Of a DNA stretch of 64,000 nucleotides, positions 1-11,197 are shown piece after piece (the stretch's first letter is position 1; every line of letters begins with the position of its first letter). A program made the translations under genes and the position numbers. Source of the DNA: Ceratodon purpureus (taxonomy: Eukaryota > Streptophyta > Bryopsida > Pseudoditrichales > Ditrichaceae); NCBI GenBank assembly GCA_014871385.1, contig CM026432.1, positions 5,063,669 through 5,127,668 on the forward strand. The letters are read 5' to 3'. Under the pieces are notes generated by a model. It searched no databases. It had not been told where the DNA came from and saw only the letters and a list, made by a program, of their open reading frames with translations.

Positions 1-2732
1 CAAAAGTTCTCGGAGAAGAGCTTCAATGTCACGGTGTCCCTGAGTAAATGATAGTCTTTGGTGATCTCCTGTGACGTTACATGATGCGTAATAAACACGC
101 CATTGTAAACTAATTCTGAGATCTTGTGTGTGTGTCTGTGTGGGGGATGCTCAAATGCCAGTTGATGTTGTTCCTTTGGTTGGGTGTTCCGCATTTAAGT
201 TTACTGCATCAAGTCCTGGGTAACGTATGCTCTCTCTTGCCTCATGGTTCCTCGAGATTCAATGTCGTGTACAAATCACGTGTTTTATTTTCATGTTTTT
301 TATATCATTCTAGGGATTGGGGTGTCGTTGGGAGTGAGGAGAATCCACTATTTTCTGTTGATTAGGTTGTTTCCTTGACCTAATCATGTCCTGGTTGACT
401 TCTATTTTGAAATGTCATGATAAAGTTGTGTTATTACAACGAGATATAATTTGTGATTTCGTATTGTTGGAGTGAATCAGTGATGGCCTCTTAAGGCTGA
501 GTTTCCTGGCCACAGATATATACTGGTTGATCTCGGCCCTGGTGTCTGAGACTTCGGTAGATGACTCTGAAACATCTAAATATTGACAGCATGTCAACCC
601 ATTGTCTTACACTCAAATGTGAGTCTTATGTTGTAGAGCCCGTACCTGGATTCTTGCTCGTATCTTCATTTGTGAACGTGATGGTATTCAATTTGAACAG
701 TTTTATTTTTTTGGTATTACGCTCATGAGGAGGCATGTGCTGGTTTTATGGATTGCACATAAAGCATTAGCAGGCAATATGTCAAGTGCTGTAGTCGGTA
801 GTCTACATATGGAATGGATCTGATAGATGTTGGAGATACGGAATCCATCTGGATGACACCGGATTTAGAAGCGGTCCGAACATTTTATTTACTAGGATAC
901 ATCATGTCGGACGTGATTTAGCGTCTTAATCAAAGAGTGATGTACAACGAGTAAAACGTAGAATCGCATTATCCACGCTTCGGACATTGATCAACGATTC
1001 AACATGTGTTGAATTTTGCTTGGAACACGTGAGTTGGCTCCAACTTGCAACCAAAGGTTGCCTTCGAAAGAGCCTAGTACTATATATTGTTAGCAATTGT
1101 TCTAGCTCGTGCTGATATCGATTCTCTATTTATATATAGGCGAGAATATAGGGTAATGTAACTAATTGACGAAACCACCAAACGGCAATCATATACGGAC
1201 GTACTCCCCGTGCGACGTGGCGGAAGCACCCACAGAGAACAACATGCGTAATGCGGACGGACAGAACGTGGGACAAGCTAGACAAACTTCACTTCATAGT
1301 TGAAAATGTTGTTGGTGGACAGGCCGTTTCCACCACCTCGTCGACAGCGGTTGTGTGAATCGGCCACTCGTAAAGGTTTGAACATGTTTATCCTGCATGT
1401 GTAATTTGTCTTGCATTTTCAGCATGTTCTACATGGGCCCCTCTGTAATTGCATTGTCTTGACTTGTTGTGAGGAACCCATTTGGGACCAACTTGCCTAC
1501 AGTTGCCGGTTCATAAACCGTGGCAGGTTTAGAGCCCTCTACCTTAAGTCGGTTGTGAGGTTTCATCACATGCACTTCCACATGACATAAGGTAGAACAC
1601 TAGAAATAGCCCAACTTTCAGTATGTAGCCAGTTTAGTTGGAGAAATTTAGGAACTAATTTTCCCTCATTGGCAAAGTATATATATGAATTAAAAAGAAG
1701 GTCCAACAATTTTTATGTTTTTGGGGTGTCCTAAATAAGTTACAAATGAAAGAAGTTTCACACTAACAAGGCTTGGTATGACTGTGGAAGTGAACTACAA
1801 AACCACATTATTGCTGCTGAACGGCGCAATGTAAGTCATAGAATGTGCAAAAAGTGGCTTGGTGATAGCCATGTCAGCTACGAGGATTCAGTGATTCATC
1901 AACCTGCATGGCACTATTCCTGATTGGTACTGTTCCTGATTGGTAGAGTGCGGTTACTGGTCCTATTTGGCTTTCAAGCCCTCTACCTCATCTCAGGCTT
2001 AGCTGAACTTATAAGTTCCTACCAATTACCCTCAGTCTGGATGTCACACCGCCGGTTTATGATCTGTGGTTTGTTTGATCTATTGATCATGACCTCACGG
2101 CTGACAGATGTAGAGACTAAAACAACACAAAATACATTGATCAATGCAAAACTCGCAATGTAGGCAGCTGTCCAAAGTTAATTAAAATGTTTGAAGATCG
2201 ATCCTACATAACTGTATCAAGAACGTTATATGCATGGTACTCACTGGCACTTGACAAAAAGAGATAATTTTCCAGTGTAGCTAGCCTTCAAGAGTACATG
2301 CAAGCAGCCCAGGAAGAAATACGTCCCTTCAAAACACAATCTGCATGTATCCCAAGGTGGCCAAATTCATTCAGCTGGGACTAAATGCTGCAAATTTCTA
2401 GAATCACTTTTCTTCATAGCCACAGAACAGTGAGTCCCACGTTTAAAGAAAGTTTCAACTCAACAAACATGACCATATATCTCGAGACTGAAACGTCTCG
2501 GCAAGCTGAGAGAACCTAAGTTGATTAGCCAGCTTCTGTCACTGGGTGAGTTTCTTCAATACTAGAAAACTACCTATCTAATTCTTATACATGTATTATA
2601 TCCAAAACAGCCAGGCTCAGCAGCCCGCAACCTTGCTCAAGTGCCACCTAGATCCCCGGACACGGTCCCGTACGAGGCCAGGCTCGGGCTTCTTCCGATT
2701 GATCGATTGATCGAACGCTAGCTCACTCGCAG
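1..2732. repeat. Segmental duplication copy A, 3' flank of first PUD-like gene
   Basis: No gene is supported here. From about 145 onward the sequence can be followed, with small differences, in 7700-7770, 10075-12300 and 19615-20835, always in the same order. Shared landmarks include the run around 205-260 (tcctgggtaacgtatgctct and after), seen again near 10083, and the stretch around 2164-2220, seen again near 19823. It is the uninterrupted copy of a tandem segmental duplication and therefore serves as the empty-site reference for the transposons found in copy B. Short open frames here are not conserved in copy B as proteins. Confidence 0.8.
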
Positions 2733-3554
2733 TTAGTGCTTTACCGGGACCGGCTTCGAGGAAGATACGGTGTTGGAAACGCCCGACGGCGACTTGAAGG
2801 TGATCGTAAGATCCCTATTGATGATAATCTCTGTGACATTGCCCTCGTCCTCCTCCTTCAGCATATGCTCCTTGAACCCAGCAATGCTCTCGGAGCTGAA
2901 CAGGGCATTCGTGGTGGCCTTGGCCGCGACCGCCGCCACAGAAGCCGCCGCAATGGCCCCCGGACCCGTCAAGGACGTCGCGAACCCCGCAACGACGCCC
3001 GCCGCGGTCGCGATCACTTCCGGCGCGAAGCTCTCCAGAGTGTCCAGGAAGCCGCTGAAGTTGTTGGGGTCAGAGTAGTAGAGTTTCCTCATGTCCTGGC
3101 TGTACCAGGTGATGAGCCACCAGTCCATCCCCGTGGTGAGCCAGCCCGTGTGGTACTCGACATCCATCCAGTCCTCGCTCGATTCGCCAGGCCGGATGAG
3201 CCCCCACTGGTGCTGGTTCTTGTAGAGGCTGCTATACTTGTGGAGCACGGAGACGCCGACCAGGGGGTAGTTGCTGTTGTTGACGACGCTCACACATGCC
3301 TCGCGCTTCTGCTTCGCGACGATGGGATAGGGGGTCTTGTTGCGGACGGACGCGAACGCTGCGCGCTTGGTAGTGCGCATGAGCTGTACGACGTCGAAGG
3401 GACCGGAGGTGTTGTAGCGGACGGACGCGAATGCCGTGCGCTTGCTGGTCATGAGCTGCGAATGCTCTGCGACCATGGGGCCCGCGGTCTTGTTGTGGAT
3501 GACGGACGCGAATGCCATGCGCTTGGTCACGTCGAACACTCCGATGGCGGCCAT
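2733..3554 (-). CDS. PUD1/2-like (up-regulated in daf-2) domain protein with N-terminal strand repeats, copy 1
   Basis: Intronless 273-residue protein. The ATG at 3554 is chosen because the start MAAIGVFDV is shared with the paralog at 20836-21723, while upstream reading differs. Residues 84-180 hold the domain core (VSVLHKYSS, YHTGWLTTGMDWWLITW, YYSDPNNFSGFLDTLE), which I recognise as resembling the PUD1_2 family known from nematodes and fungi; the biochemical role is unknown. Residues 11-82 contain three imperfect copies of an xAFASVxxNxxxxPxV unit that mimic the first strand of the domain (residues 86-103). Residues 180-220 are an Ala/Gly-rich hydrophobic stretch without charge, possibly membrane-seeking. 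The tail has acidic and Ser/Pro segments. There is no signal peptide. A TATA-like run at 3670-3682 lies just upstream. Family assignment is from memory and moderate; the gene itself is well supported by paralog conservation. Confidence 0.75.
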   Translation of the reverse strand: MAAIGVFDVTKRMAFASVIHNKTAGPMVAEHSQLMTSKRTAFASVRYNTSGPFDVVQLMRTTKRAAFASVRNKTPYPIVAKQKREACVSVVNNSNYPLVGVSVLHKYSSLYKNQHQWGLIRPGESSEDWMDVEYHTGWLTTGMDWWLITWYSQDMRKLYYSDPNNFSGFLDTLESFAPEVIATAAGVVAGFATSLTGPGAIAAASVAAVAAKATTNALFSSESIAGFKEHMLKEEDEGNVTEIIINRDLTITFKSPSGVSNTVSSSKPVPVKH

Positions 3555-3667
3555 GGCTTCGATCTTGCTACTCCTTGCAAATTGAAGACGACGACGATGA
3601 AGCTTCACTCAATCTGTGTTGGTACACAAGAGCAAGTTGAATGAGGTGTTTCAGATTTCGAACGAGG

Positions 3668-3684
3668 GATATATATATACACAC
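3668..3684 (-). promoter_or_regulatory. TATA-box candidate of PUD-like gene 1
   Basis: An alternating TA run lies about 115-130 bases upstream of the chosen start codon, read on the minus strand. The position suits a plant core promoter with a leader of about 80-90 bases. It corresponds in place, not exactly in sequence, to the TATA box of the paralog near 21940. Confidence 0.4.
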
Positions 3685-3699
3685 AGGTGGGGCATAGTG

Positions 3700-4770
3700 A
3701 GGTCATCGGTAGCCACCCTGGCCACTTCGGCAATTCTGGTCCAGGTCTGAAAAGCTCAATACACTCATGATAGTACTGTTCGTACTGCCAATGTAGGTGA
3801 TCTCATTAGTGATACAGTTATCTTTTTAATCTCTGCCTAATCTCTTCAGAGATAAGCCTCTGAATTCTAAGTTTTAGTTGGTTGAGGGGTAAGACTTGGT
3901 AGATAGCTTTGTCATGTAGCTCAAGCGGATTTCTGTTCATTCTGCATTCTGCGTTTCATCACAAACAATTGACTGCTACGTTCTTACATTCTTATTCTAT
4001 GACTTTTGATGCAATTTGTACAATTTGATGCAACTCAGAACCAAAGCTCTTCAATCAATCCATGGAAGTTGATGTTTGTAATGTAGAAACTTACAACTTA
4101 GAATTCTCTTTAGTACATGGAAGACATTTCTTGACAACCGCAAAAAGTGGCCAATCATTAAAAGGACATCCACTATTAGAATGGCACATCCAAGATTAAA
4201 AATCATCAAGCTTTGAACAAAAATCTGTTACTTCTTTGTTCCAGTAACAAAAGTATGGTATTCTTTTCAAACACAGATTGGCATCAATATTCATAAAAAA
4301 AATTGGCATCACATTTTCCAGGCACCTAGAATCATGTCCATTTTTCACCACTTTCGTCTGCAACTTCGTCTTCAAACACATTTTCTACAGAGCGTGTGCC
4401 ACTGTCACCAACTTCTATTTTCAATCTTAATCCACTGTTCCCTTAACGGTTTTATGCTAAACATTCAAAGTTCCATTGTCAAATTCCCTCCTTAGTCTCC
4501 TCTCAATCGCTTTGGCATGACATGGACCGCGGGGGAGGATTCAGATGGACTAATTGATACCAAAGTTCAGTTATTACCAAAATACGTGCAGTCCAACTGT
4601 CCAAGAAGTTCTTCAACCCACATGTAAGGAAGAGCTGCCAAGTCATTTTTCGCAATTTCTACTAGGTACAAACTATCACGCTGAAGAGCATTCCTTCGGA
4701 GTGGACCACTCTGATGTATATTTGTCTGCTGAGTTGTGATCGTTTCAGAGTTGCCATCGCTATTTTCAGG
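3700..4770. other. Intergenic stretch between PUD-like gene 1 and WDR82 pseudogene
   Basis: AT-rich sequence with short open frames on both strands that lack recognisable domains. I see no gene, RNA or mobile element that I can support. Confidence 0.5.
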
Positions 4771-4771
4771 G

Positions 4772-6422
4772 GCCAATATCACCTTTTTGGAGCTTTTTAC
4801 AATCTGGAATCCACATGATGCATGCTGGCGAGCCGGTGGAAAACATGAACCGGCGAGGTGCCCATTTCACACAGGCAGGAACCCCTGCAGTGTTCGACCA
4901 GCATGCAACCTGGCAGTTCATGGCAGAAGGAAACCCTGTTCCATAAAGATTCTAGGACATAATATACAGCCGAATCAATCGGTGGCGGACTTGTGTCAAG
5001 ACAAAAATGAGAGGATACTAAATACAGCTTTCATGCAGGATTACTGAAGTGGCAAAATTTGCCAGTTCCTGTGATACTCAACTCAGCTCAAAAGAATCAG
5101 CGAAAGTCACAGATGTTGTACAGGAGCATGTAACTCGTTAGCGTACTCCATGCTCGCAAAGTGCAATTGCCTGACCCTGCAGCAATTCAAAACTCCAGGA
5201 TCTCAAAATTCGTCATCACTTCAGGGTTTTCTACATAGACAGAGCGTCCGTTAGTCCCTCTGTCCGTTCGTCACGTCCGTCTAGGTTTGGATGAGGTTGA
5301 GGAGAATTGTCTCTCAATGCTCTCTTACAACCACCTGATTCATCAATTGAATGGTAAAAAAATCCATCAATAAACACTTTCTCTAGCATGGTCCATCCCA
5401 GCTAAAATTCCGCAGAAAGCTGTGTATAAATCAAAACCCCAAAACTCCAAGTACAAAGAAGAACACGACGAGAGGGACAAGGACAACAAGTTGGCAGAGA
5501 GAAAATAGCGTAAGCTGATGGAAGAACAAATGACTACCTGGCAGACACTAGTGCGGAGGTCCCACAGGCGAACAGTGTGGTCCAGTGCACCAGACATGAA
5601 GCAGTCATTCTTGGGTGACATACATAGTGAAACCACCCTGCAGTGCGATCACAGTTTCACTAAATCATAACATGTACATCATAAATTTTTCTGTAATACA
5701 ATAGCAACTTTGACAAACACTTCTAAAACAAAACGTGGCCAGTATTGAAGCAAAGGAGTTGAACAGACGGTATTCAACACAAAATCGAGTGATAATTTTA
5801 CCGCGATATTACTGAGTCATCTGACTTTGTGTCCCTTGAAGTAGCGCAAGTATCGATTATCATACAAAGACAAGTACCGTAAAGACTCTGCAAAACTCCC
5901 AATCGACAATATGCCCAATCAGCAGACTTCCTCGAAAACAGGTAGCTGTGCTCATAAGGATAGTACTGACACTTGGACAAACGAATATGCGAGGTTTCAC
6001 GATGTCTTTACCATCCCCATTCTCCTTCTTTGAGGAGTAAATTACTGAGCTGGTATGATGGGTGAAACATATTTGATCTACCCCGTACTTCTTGCTGTGT
6101 ACAGTGTATTGTTTTCAACATCCTGCTTGAGAAACAGACAGATGCGTGTTATGAATTGCCAAAGAAGCTGCTGATGTCACCTATAAGTCAACAGAAGACT
6201 AGCATTTCACCGCTGCTCCGAGAATGACCAACACAACCGCAAGTGGTAAGTGTACACAGAACGTACTAACATGGGAAAATAACGAGTACACCTTCCAATT
6301 ACTGTAACAGAGACAACTTACGTGGGAGTAGCCGTATCGAAAAGTCGTATGGTGTCATCGGTGGAGGCAGTTACAAGAAGATCTTCAGTTCGATGATAAT
6401 CTAAAGAATTGATCGTCCCTCC
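4772..6422 (-). pseudogene. WDR82/SWD2-like WD40 gene, decayed, middle exons missing
   Basis: Exon remnants in gene order on the minus strand match WDR82 (SWD2, the WD40 subunit of COMPASS/Set1 and of PNUTS-PP1). Exon 6322-6422, with clean tag/gtaag borders, encodes INSLDYHRTEDLLVTAS and DDTIRLFDTA. An exon near 6020-6105 encodes KKYGVDQICFTHH and YSSKKENGD. Exon 5829-5891 encodes ESLRYLSLYDNRYLRYFKGH. Exon 5541-5633 encodes [20 protein letters not shown] and [13 protein letters not shown] last exon, about 4772-4935, encodes VACWSNTAG and VKWAPRRFMFSTGSPACIMW. The first exon of the family and the blades expected between 4940 and 5540 are absent. The donor after FKGHK does not join in phase to the next exon. 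The gap holds CCGTCC-type repeats resembling hAT subterminal DNA (5237-5285). Probably a pseudogene. Confidence 0.7.
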
Positions 6423-6725
6423 CTAGGAACAGTAACCACGACAATCAGTCGCATCAAAAGTCACACCCAGCTGTGCTTGAGCTTAGACATTATTTTAATT
6501 TTTTTCGGATAAGCACTCTTAATTCTGAACAAATTAGTGAATGATTTTCATTTTATTCAACGGGGGCTCAACGAAAGCAACGTTCTACTGTGGGTACTTT
6601 CTTCGGCATCGAGAGATCCCCTCCTGTTTCCTCCTTTGCATGTCGTTTCCATGTGCAGATTCAGCTCCGAATTGGGAAACTCTGAATAAGTGAGTAGCTC
6701 TCCGAGTCTTGCTACAAAGCTGGAG

Positions 6726-6902
6726 CTTATTCCTTCTGCTCCAGAGGCGGATCAAGTACTTGCACGCTCCATTCTGGAAGTATGAGAGCTTCGGCTATGG
6801 TGTCAAGAGCGGCTTCTTCGATGCTTGCAAGCCCTGGATCGACCACTTCCAGTGCCACTGGAGCCTTGTCTGAGAGATTTGTGAGCCGGTTGAGAAAGTC
6901 TT
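6726..6902 (-). other. Possible terminal exon of an unrecognised gene
   Basis: On the minus strand an open stretch of about 59 codons (GFGEDFLNRLTNLSDKAPVA, then a Glu/Leu-rich part ending PPLEQKE and a stop) has protein-like composition with amphipathic helices. An acceptor-like CTGAG lies at its upstream edge. No family is recognised and no upstream exon was found, so it may be a gene fragment. It is unrelated to WDR82. Confidence 0.3.
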
Positions 6903-7699
6903 CACCAAAACCTCAGATCCCGAACTATTTAGGTGAATCATCACTCATCCACCTAAAATTTCTCACTTGATTCCATGGCATTGTTTGTCAAATGCTAGGA
7001 ATTATTATCAATTCACCGAATCAGCAATCTGCATGATTCTAGTTTTCGTTTTGGTGTGTTGACCGTTCGTTTTTGTGAGTTTTTATTTAACGGTGTACCT
7101 TTTTTTTGATTTTGTGGCTTGCGGTTTTGCAGTACAACATTGAGGAGTATAACAGCTGATTGGGCAAGCTAGATGTATAGATCTAAAGTTTTGTGCACGC
7201 TGCCACTTGATACGTTCACCAACCCTTTCACAATTTTGACAACGGTGTTACCCCGCAGACTGTGTTGTGTAGAGAGTTTATACTAGTTGAGACCATATTA
7301 AGGTGGGCCACCAACCGTCGTCGGATAGATACGGATACATGTCCTGCGGCTGACCGGGGAATTAGTTCCTAATACACACCGTAAGTTACCAGCAAAATAC
7401 AGGACTCACAGATCACGCTAGCGTTCCCGTCATTGAAAACATACATCTATAATTGCAGCGGTTCCCATCCTCAGCAGAAGCGCAACCCCAAGCTTGGCTT
7501 CAAAGTACTAACGCTCTTACTTCTTGCAATGGAATTTCATCAATTGTCTCAAAAAAAATTAAAAAAATAAAAATAAAAATGAATAAATAAAAAAAAGAAC
7601 ACTTAAAACATTTCTATTGCAACGTTTGAGGATAAGGGTCGCTTGGGTTTATAGTTCATTAATCACTACACCAGATGTTGCTTCCGGGGCCAAAATCTA
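6903..7699. other. Intergenic, with an A-rich tail-like run
   Basis: No gene is seen. An A-rich run at 7548-7600 follows text similar to the end of the 146 bp poly(A) insertion at 11052-11197 (ttgcaatgga...), so it may be another decayed copy of that retroelement. I could not find a target-site duplication. Confidence 0.35.
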
Positions 7700-8401
7700 G
7701 TAGTGGATGTATATGTGGAATGCTTGAATGCCATTTGATAATGTTCCTTTAATTGGGTGCTCCGCATTTAAACCTTTAGTGCTTAGGTAACCACTAAGTG
7801 GTCATTGGATCACTAGAAAATGAAACGATGAAAAATCTGTGAATCATTTCAAATCAACTTGTAAAGTTCAGATGTGCAACTTTTGATTTTGTAGATGATG
7901 CAAAAAGAAAATTTTAAATCTAACTTTCTTAGCTATTCAAATACCTATGTATAAAACACCAAAATATTGCAAATAACTGAAAGTATAGCAAATACTTACA
8001 AATAGGATAGATGTGATGGGTGGAATTTCTTGTGTTTGCAAGTTTGATATCCTATATATATATATTTTTTTGATTGTCTTCTTTTGTTCTTCTAAACTTC
8101 TAGTTGTGTATATATTTTGATCTTAATCAATGTACCAACTCTTAAATTCTTATTTTAACTTATAAATTTTATCCTAAATTATACATGGATAAGTCACTCT
8201 CTTTTATAAAATCTACAATAATAATGTATGAGTGTGTTCTTGGCATAAAAGATTGCAATGAAGAGGTGTTGATATAGACCATTGATGAACATCTTCAGTT
8301 TTAATTTTGAAAATTTAACCCAAATTCTAATTAACCTTGAAGTTACAACTTCCAAAAATCTCAACTTTGAGTGTGCATTTACATATTAAAGACATATTAT
8401 A

Positions 8402-9141
8402 GGGGGGAAGCACAATAAAGTGGACCACAAAAGTGCTTAGCTCATTGCCAATTTCAGCCATTGTTGTAAACACTAAGAAAAGTGCCATATAAGTTTTTGA
8501 TATGTTGAAAGCGGGATGGGATATAGAAAATAGACTCGGTCATCTTGAGTCCTGGAAATTTGCATAAGAAGGTAAGGTGTTTACGATGCCCTACGAGTAC
8601 CTCAAAGTGCGACAAAGTGAATGCAGTCATTTGAAAAAGTGGCTAGAAAAGAGTGCAAACTTTGTCAGAAAACACTTTCGAGCGGATGGTGCCCTCCGTT
8701 TGTGAATTGTGGTCGTGGGAATGGGCACCACCTACTTCGTTCGGAAGTTTGGACGGACGAGAAGTATATCTGGGATGTTTTTTAGGAGGGTCACTTCGGC
8801 GGTACTTTTTGTGAGTTTTTTTTCACCGAACATCGTTTTTTAAATTGGAAAAAACATCCTCTAAAGACAATAGAGGGCACTAAATGAAGAAATCAAGACT
8901 TCGGAAAAGTTCATTTTCTTGATTTCGAACTAGTGGTCAAATTTAGTTTCAATTGAGGATGTTCTTTTCATGAAGATGCATAAAAGATACCTTATGACAC
9001 CCTAGAAAGTGACTAAAATGCTCAAAAACTTCACCAAAATGCTCAAAATCAGCTTTGAGCTTTAAAAAACAGCACACTTCATATTCACTTCTTAGTGATC
9101 ACATATTGCACTTTGTGGTCCACTTTATTGTGCTCTCCCTC
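8402..9141. mobile_element. 740 bp MITE, family M740, copy 1
   Basis: Terminal inverted repeats begin gggggaagcacaataaag and continue through tggaccac at the left; the right end is their inverse with one or two changes (9113-9141). The element is flanked by tata on both sides, which suggests a TA or TATA target duplication. The interior is homologous along its length to the copies at 9197-9948 and 22350-23085. There is no open reading frame; it is a non-autonomous DNA element. Confidence 0.8.
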
Positions 9142-9196
9142 TATAATCTTCCAATTTCCAACGGTCCCATCTTACCAACTTTTTAATCAACACTTG

Positions 9197-9948
9197 TGGG
9201 AGGAAGCACAATAAAGCGGACCAAAAAAGTGCTTAGCTATTTGCCAGTTTCAGCCCTTCAAGCTTCTGCAAAAATTGCACAAAAGTGATGGAAAGATGTA
9301 ATCGAAGTCAATTTTTTTTGTTAATATGGATTCTCAACTTGTTTTTCTACAACTTGGAAAAGTTTCGTGCAAAGTAGACATTTTAAAGTTATTGTATGAA
9401 GGCTTTAAATCCAAACAAAGTGAATGCAGTCATTTGAAAAAGTGACTATAAAAGAATCAAAATCTATCAAAAAATCACTTTTAATTAAGTGGTGCCTTTT
9501 GTATGTTTAAGAGGTATTCTAAAATAGTTAATTCATATACTCAGTTATTGGTTTAAAGTTCCGAAAGTACCGCAAGGATGTTTTTTAAGAGGGTTACTTC
9601 CGCGGTACTTTTTGTGTGTTTTCTTTCACCAAACATTGTTTTTTAAATTGAAAAAAACATCCTCTAAAGACAATAGAGGGCACCGAATGAAGAAATTAAG
9701 ACTTTGGAAAAGTTCATTTTCTTGATTTAGAACTAGTGGTCAAATTTAGTTTCAATTGAGGATGGTTTTTTTATGAAGATGCGTGTAAGATACCTTATGA
9801 CACCCAAGACAATGACTAAAATGCTCAAAAACTACACCAAAATGGTCAAAATCACCAGCTTTGAGCTTTAAAAAATAGCACAATTCATATTCACTTCTTA
9901 GTGATCACATTTTGCACTTTGTGATCCACTTTATTGTGCTCTCCTTCT
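9197..9948. mobile_element. 740 bp MITE, family M740, copy 2
   Basis: It lies only about 55 bases from copy 1 in the same orientation. Its ends are gggaggaagcacaataaag and the inverse (9915-9948). The middle repeats copy 1 almost line by line, for example the stretch around 9700-9760. No clear target duplication is visible. Side-by-side copies could come from local hopping or from duplication of one copy with its flank. Confidence 0.75.
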
Positions 9949-10276
9949 TGGTTCATTAAGCTATATTTACATTCATACGATTGGATACTATTAACAGTAT
10001 CACTAATTTCAACAGAGAGAGTTTTAAAGATACATCAACCAAAACCGGGGGTTTCTGTAAAGGGTTAAGGTGACTACATCAAGCCCTGGGTAACGTATGC
10101 TCTCTGGTGGCTCATGGTTCCACGAAATTCAATGTCGTGTACAAATCACGTGATTTATTTTCATGTTTTTTATGTCATTCTAGGGATAAGGGTGTCGTTG
10201 GGAGCGAGGAGAATCTACTATTTTCTGTTGATTAGGTTGTTTCAACTTTCCTCTGTGACCTGATTATGTCCTGTTA

Positions 10277-10666
10277 AGGTATACACACCCATGAGGGATC
10301 ACTTACCCATGACTGATATGTAGGCTTCCCCATTCCAGAGCAATGGGAAACCAGTGACCGATAATTGATGAACAGTAGATTTAGAATGCATCCTCCAATA
10401 GAATGCCTCTGTGAGTGTTATGGACATGTTGTTGTTCACTAATTTGAGTATGGTCGGTCATTGGTACACCTATATGTCACTCATGGGTCAGTGCCACTTT
10501 TGGACAAAAAAATTTGTAGTAATTTGAATTTTGCTGAATTAATTTCGAAAAAATGCTCATTCTTCATGAACCTTATGATACTATGCACGAAAAATAACTC
10601 CTTATTGAATACCCAAGATTTACTATGCTGAAATGCTTAAGTGATCGGTTATAGGTGTGTATACCT
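10277..10666. mobile_element. 390 bp TA-inserting MITE
   Basis: Ends are aggtatacacaccyat (left, 10277 on) and the inverse of aggtatacacacctataacc (right, ending 10666), with terminal inverted repeats of roughly 30 bases. It is flanked by TA on each side, and copy A near 395-402 lacks it. There are no ORFs. The inner half of the terminal repeat (cacctataaccga) is shared with the MITE at 19894-20323, so both belong to one lineage. TA duplication fits Tc1/mariner-Stowaway type. Confidence 0.8.
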
Positions 10667-11051
10667 TAGGCTGTTGGACTTCTATATAGAAATGCCATGA
10701 TAAAGTTACAACGAGGTGCAAGTTAATAGTGATTTCGTATTGTTGGAGGTGATCAATCAGTGATGGCCTCCTAAAGCTGAGCTTCCTGGCATAGATATAT
10801 CCTGCTTAATCTTGACAGCCCTAATGTCTGAGACTTCGGTAGATGGCTCTGAAACACCTAAATATTGACAGCATGTCAACCCAATATTGTCTTCCACTCA
10901 AATCTGAGTTTTATATTGTCGTAGAGCCTGTACCTTGATTCTTGGTCGTATCTGCGTTTGTGAACGCGATGAATTATGGTATCACGCCAATGAGAAGGCT
11001 TCTGATGGTTTATAGATTGTACATTGAGCATTGGCAGGCAATATGTGAAGT

Positions 11052-11197
11052 GTTAGAAATGGTCTTAAAGTTGTTTGGCATCCCATGCCTAGTGGTAGTC
11101 CCCTGATTTTTTGGTAATTGTTCCCGGAGTTTTTCTCTGTGGTCTGTACTCTACCCTTGCAATGGAAGTCCTTGCTTCAAAAAAAAAAAAAAAAAAA
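11052..11197 (+). mobile_element. 146 bp poly(A)-tailed retroinsertion (SINE-like)
   Basis: A 13 bp target duplication, caatatgtgaagt, lies at 11039-11051 and 11198-11210. The insert ends in 19 A residues (11179-11197), and copy A shows a single uninterrupted site (near 773-785). This is the signature of LINE-driven retroposition. The body does not match the 3' end of the LINE at 12318-19604 by eye and has no ORF, so it is either a short SINE or a 5'-truncated element. I see no convincing A/B box. Confidence 0.75.

Larger units (their letters stand above)
7773..10073. mobile_element. AT-rich 2.3 kb block inserted in copy B, carrying two MITEs
   Basis: In copy A the sequence passes directly from ...ccgcatttaa to ...catcaagtcctggg (near 192-212), whereas here 2.3 kb lies between. 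It contains the two MITEs at 8402-9141 and 9197-9948. The outer ends show only weak mutual inverted similarity (cctttag... against the reverse of ...ctgtaaagg), so the class of the outer insertion is unknown. No coding capacity is seen. Confidence 0.5.

Noticed and set aside
2736-3644. 302-codon plus-strand frame opposite PUD-like gene 1
   Set aside because: Arg/Gly-rich shadow of a GC-rich coding sequence; the minus-strand frame has a recognisable domain and clean paralog conservation.
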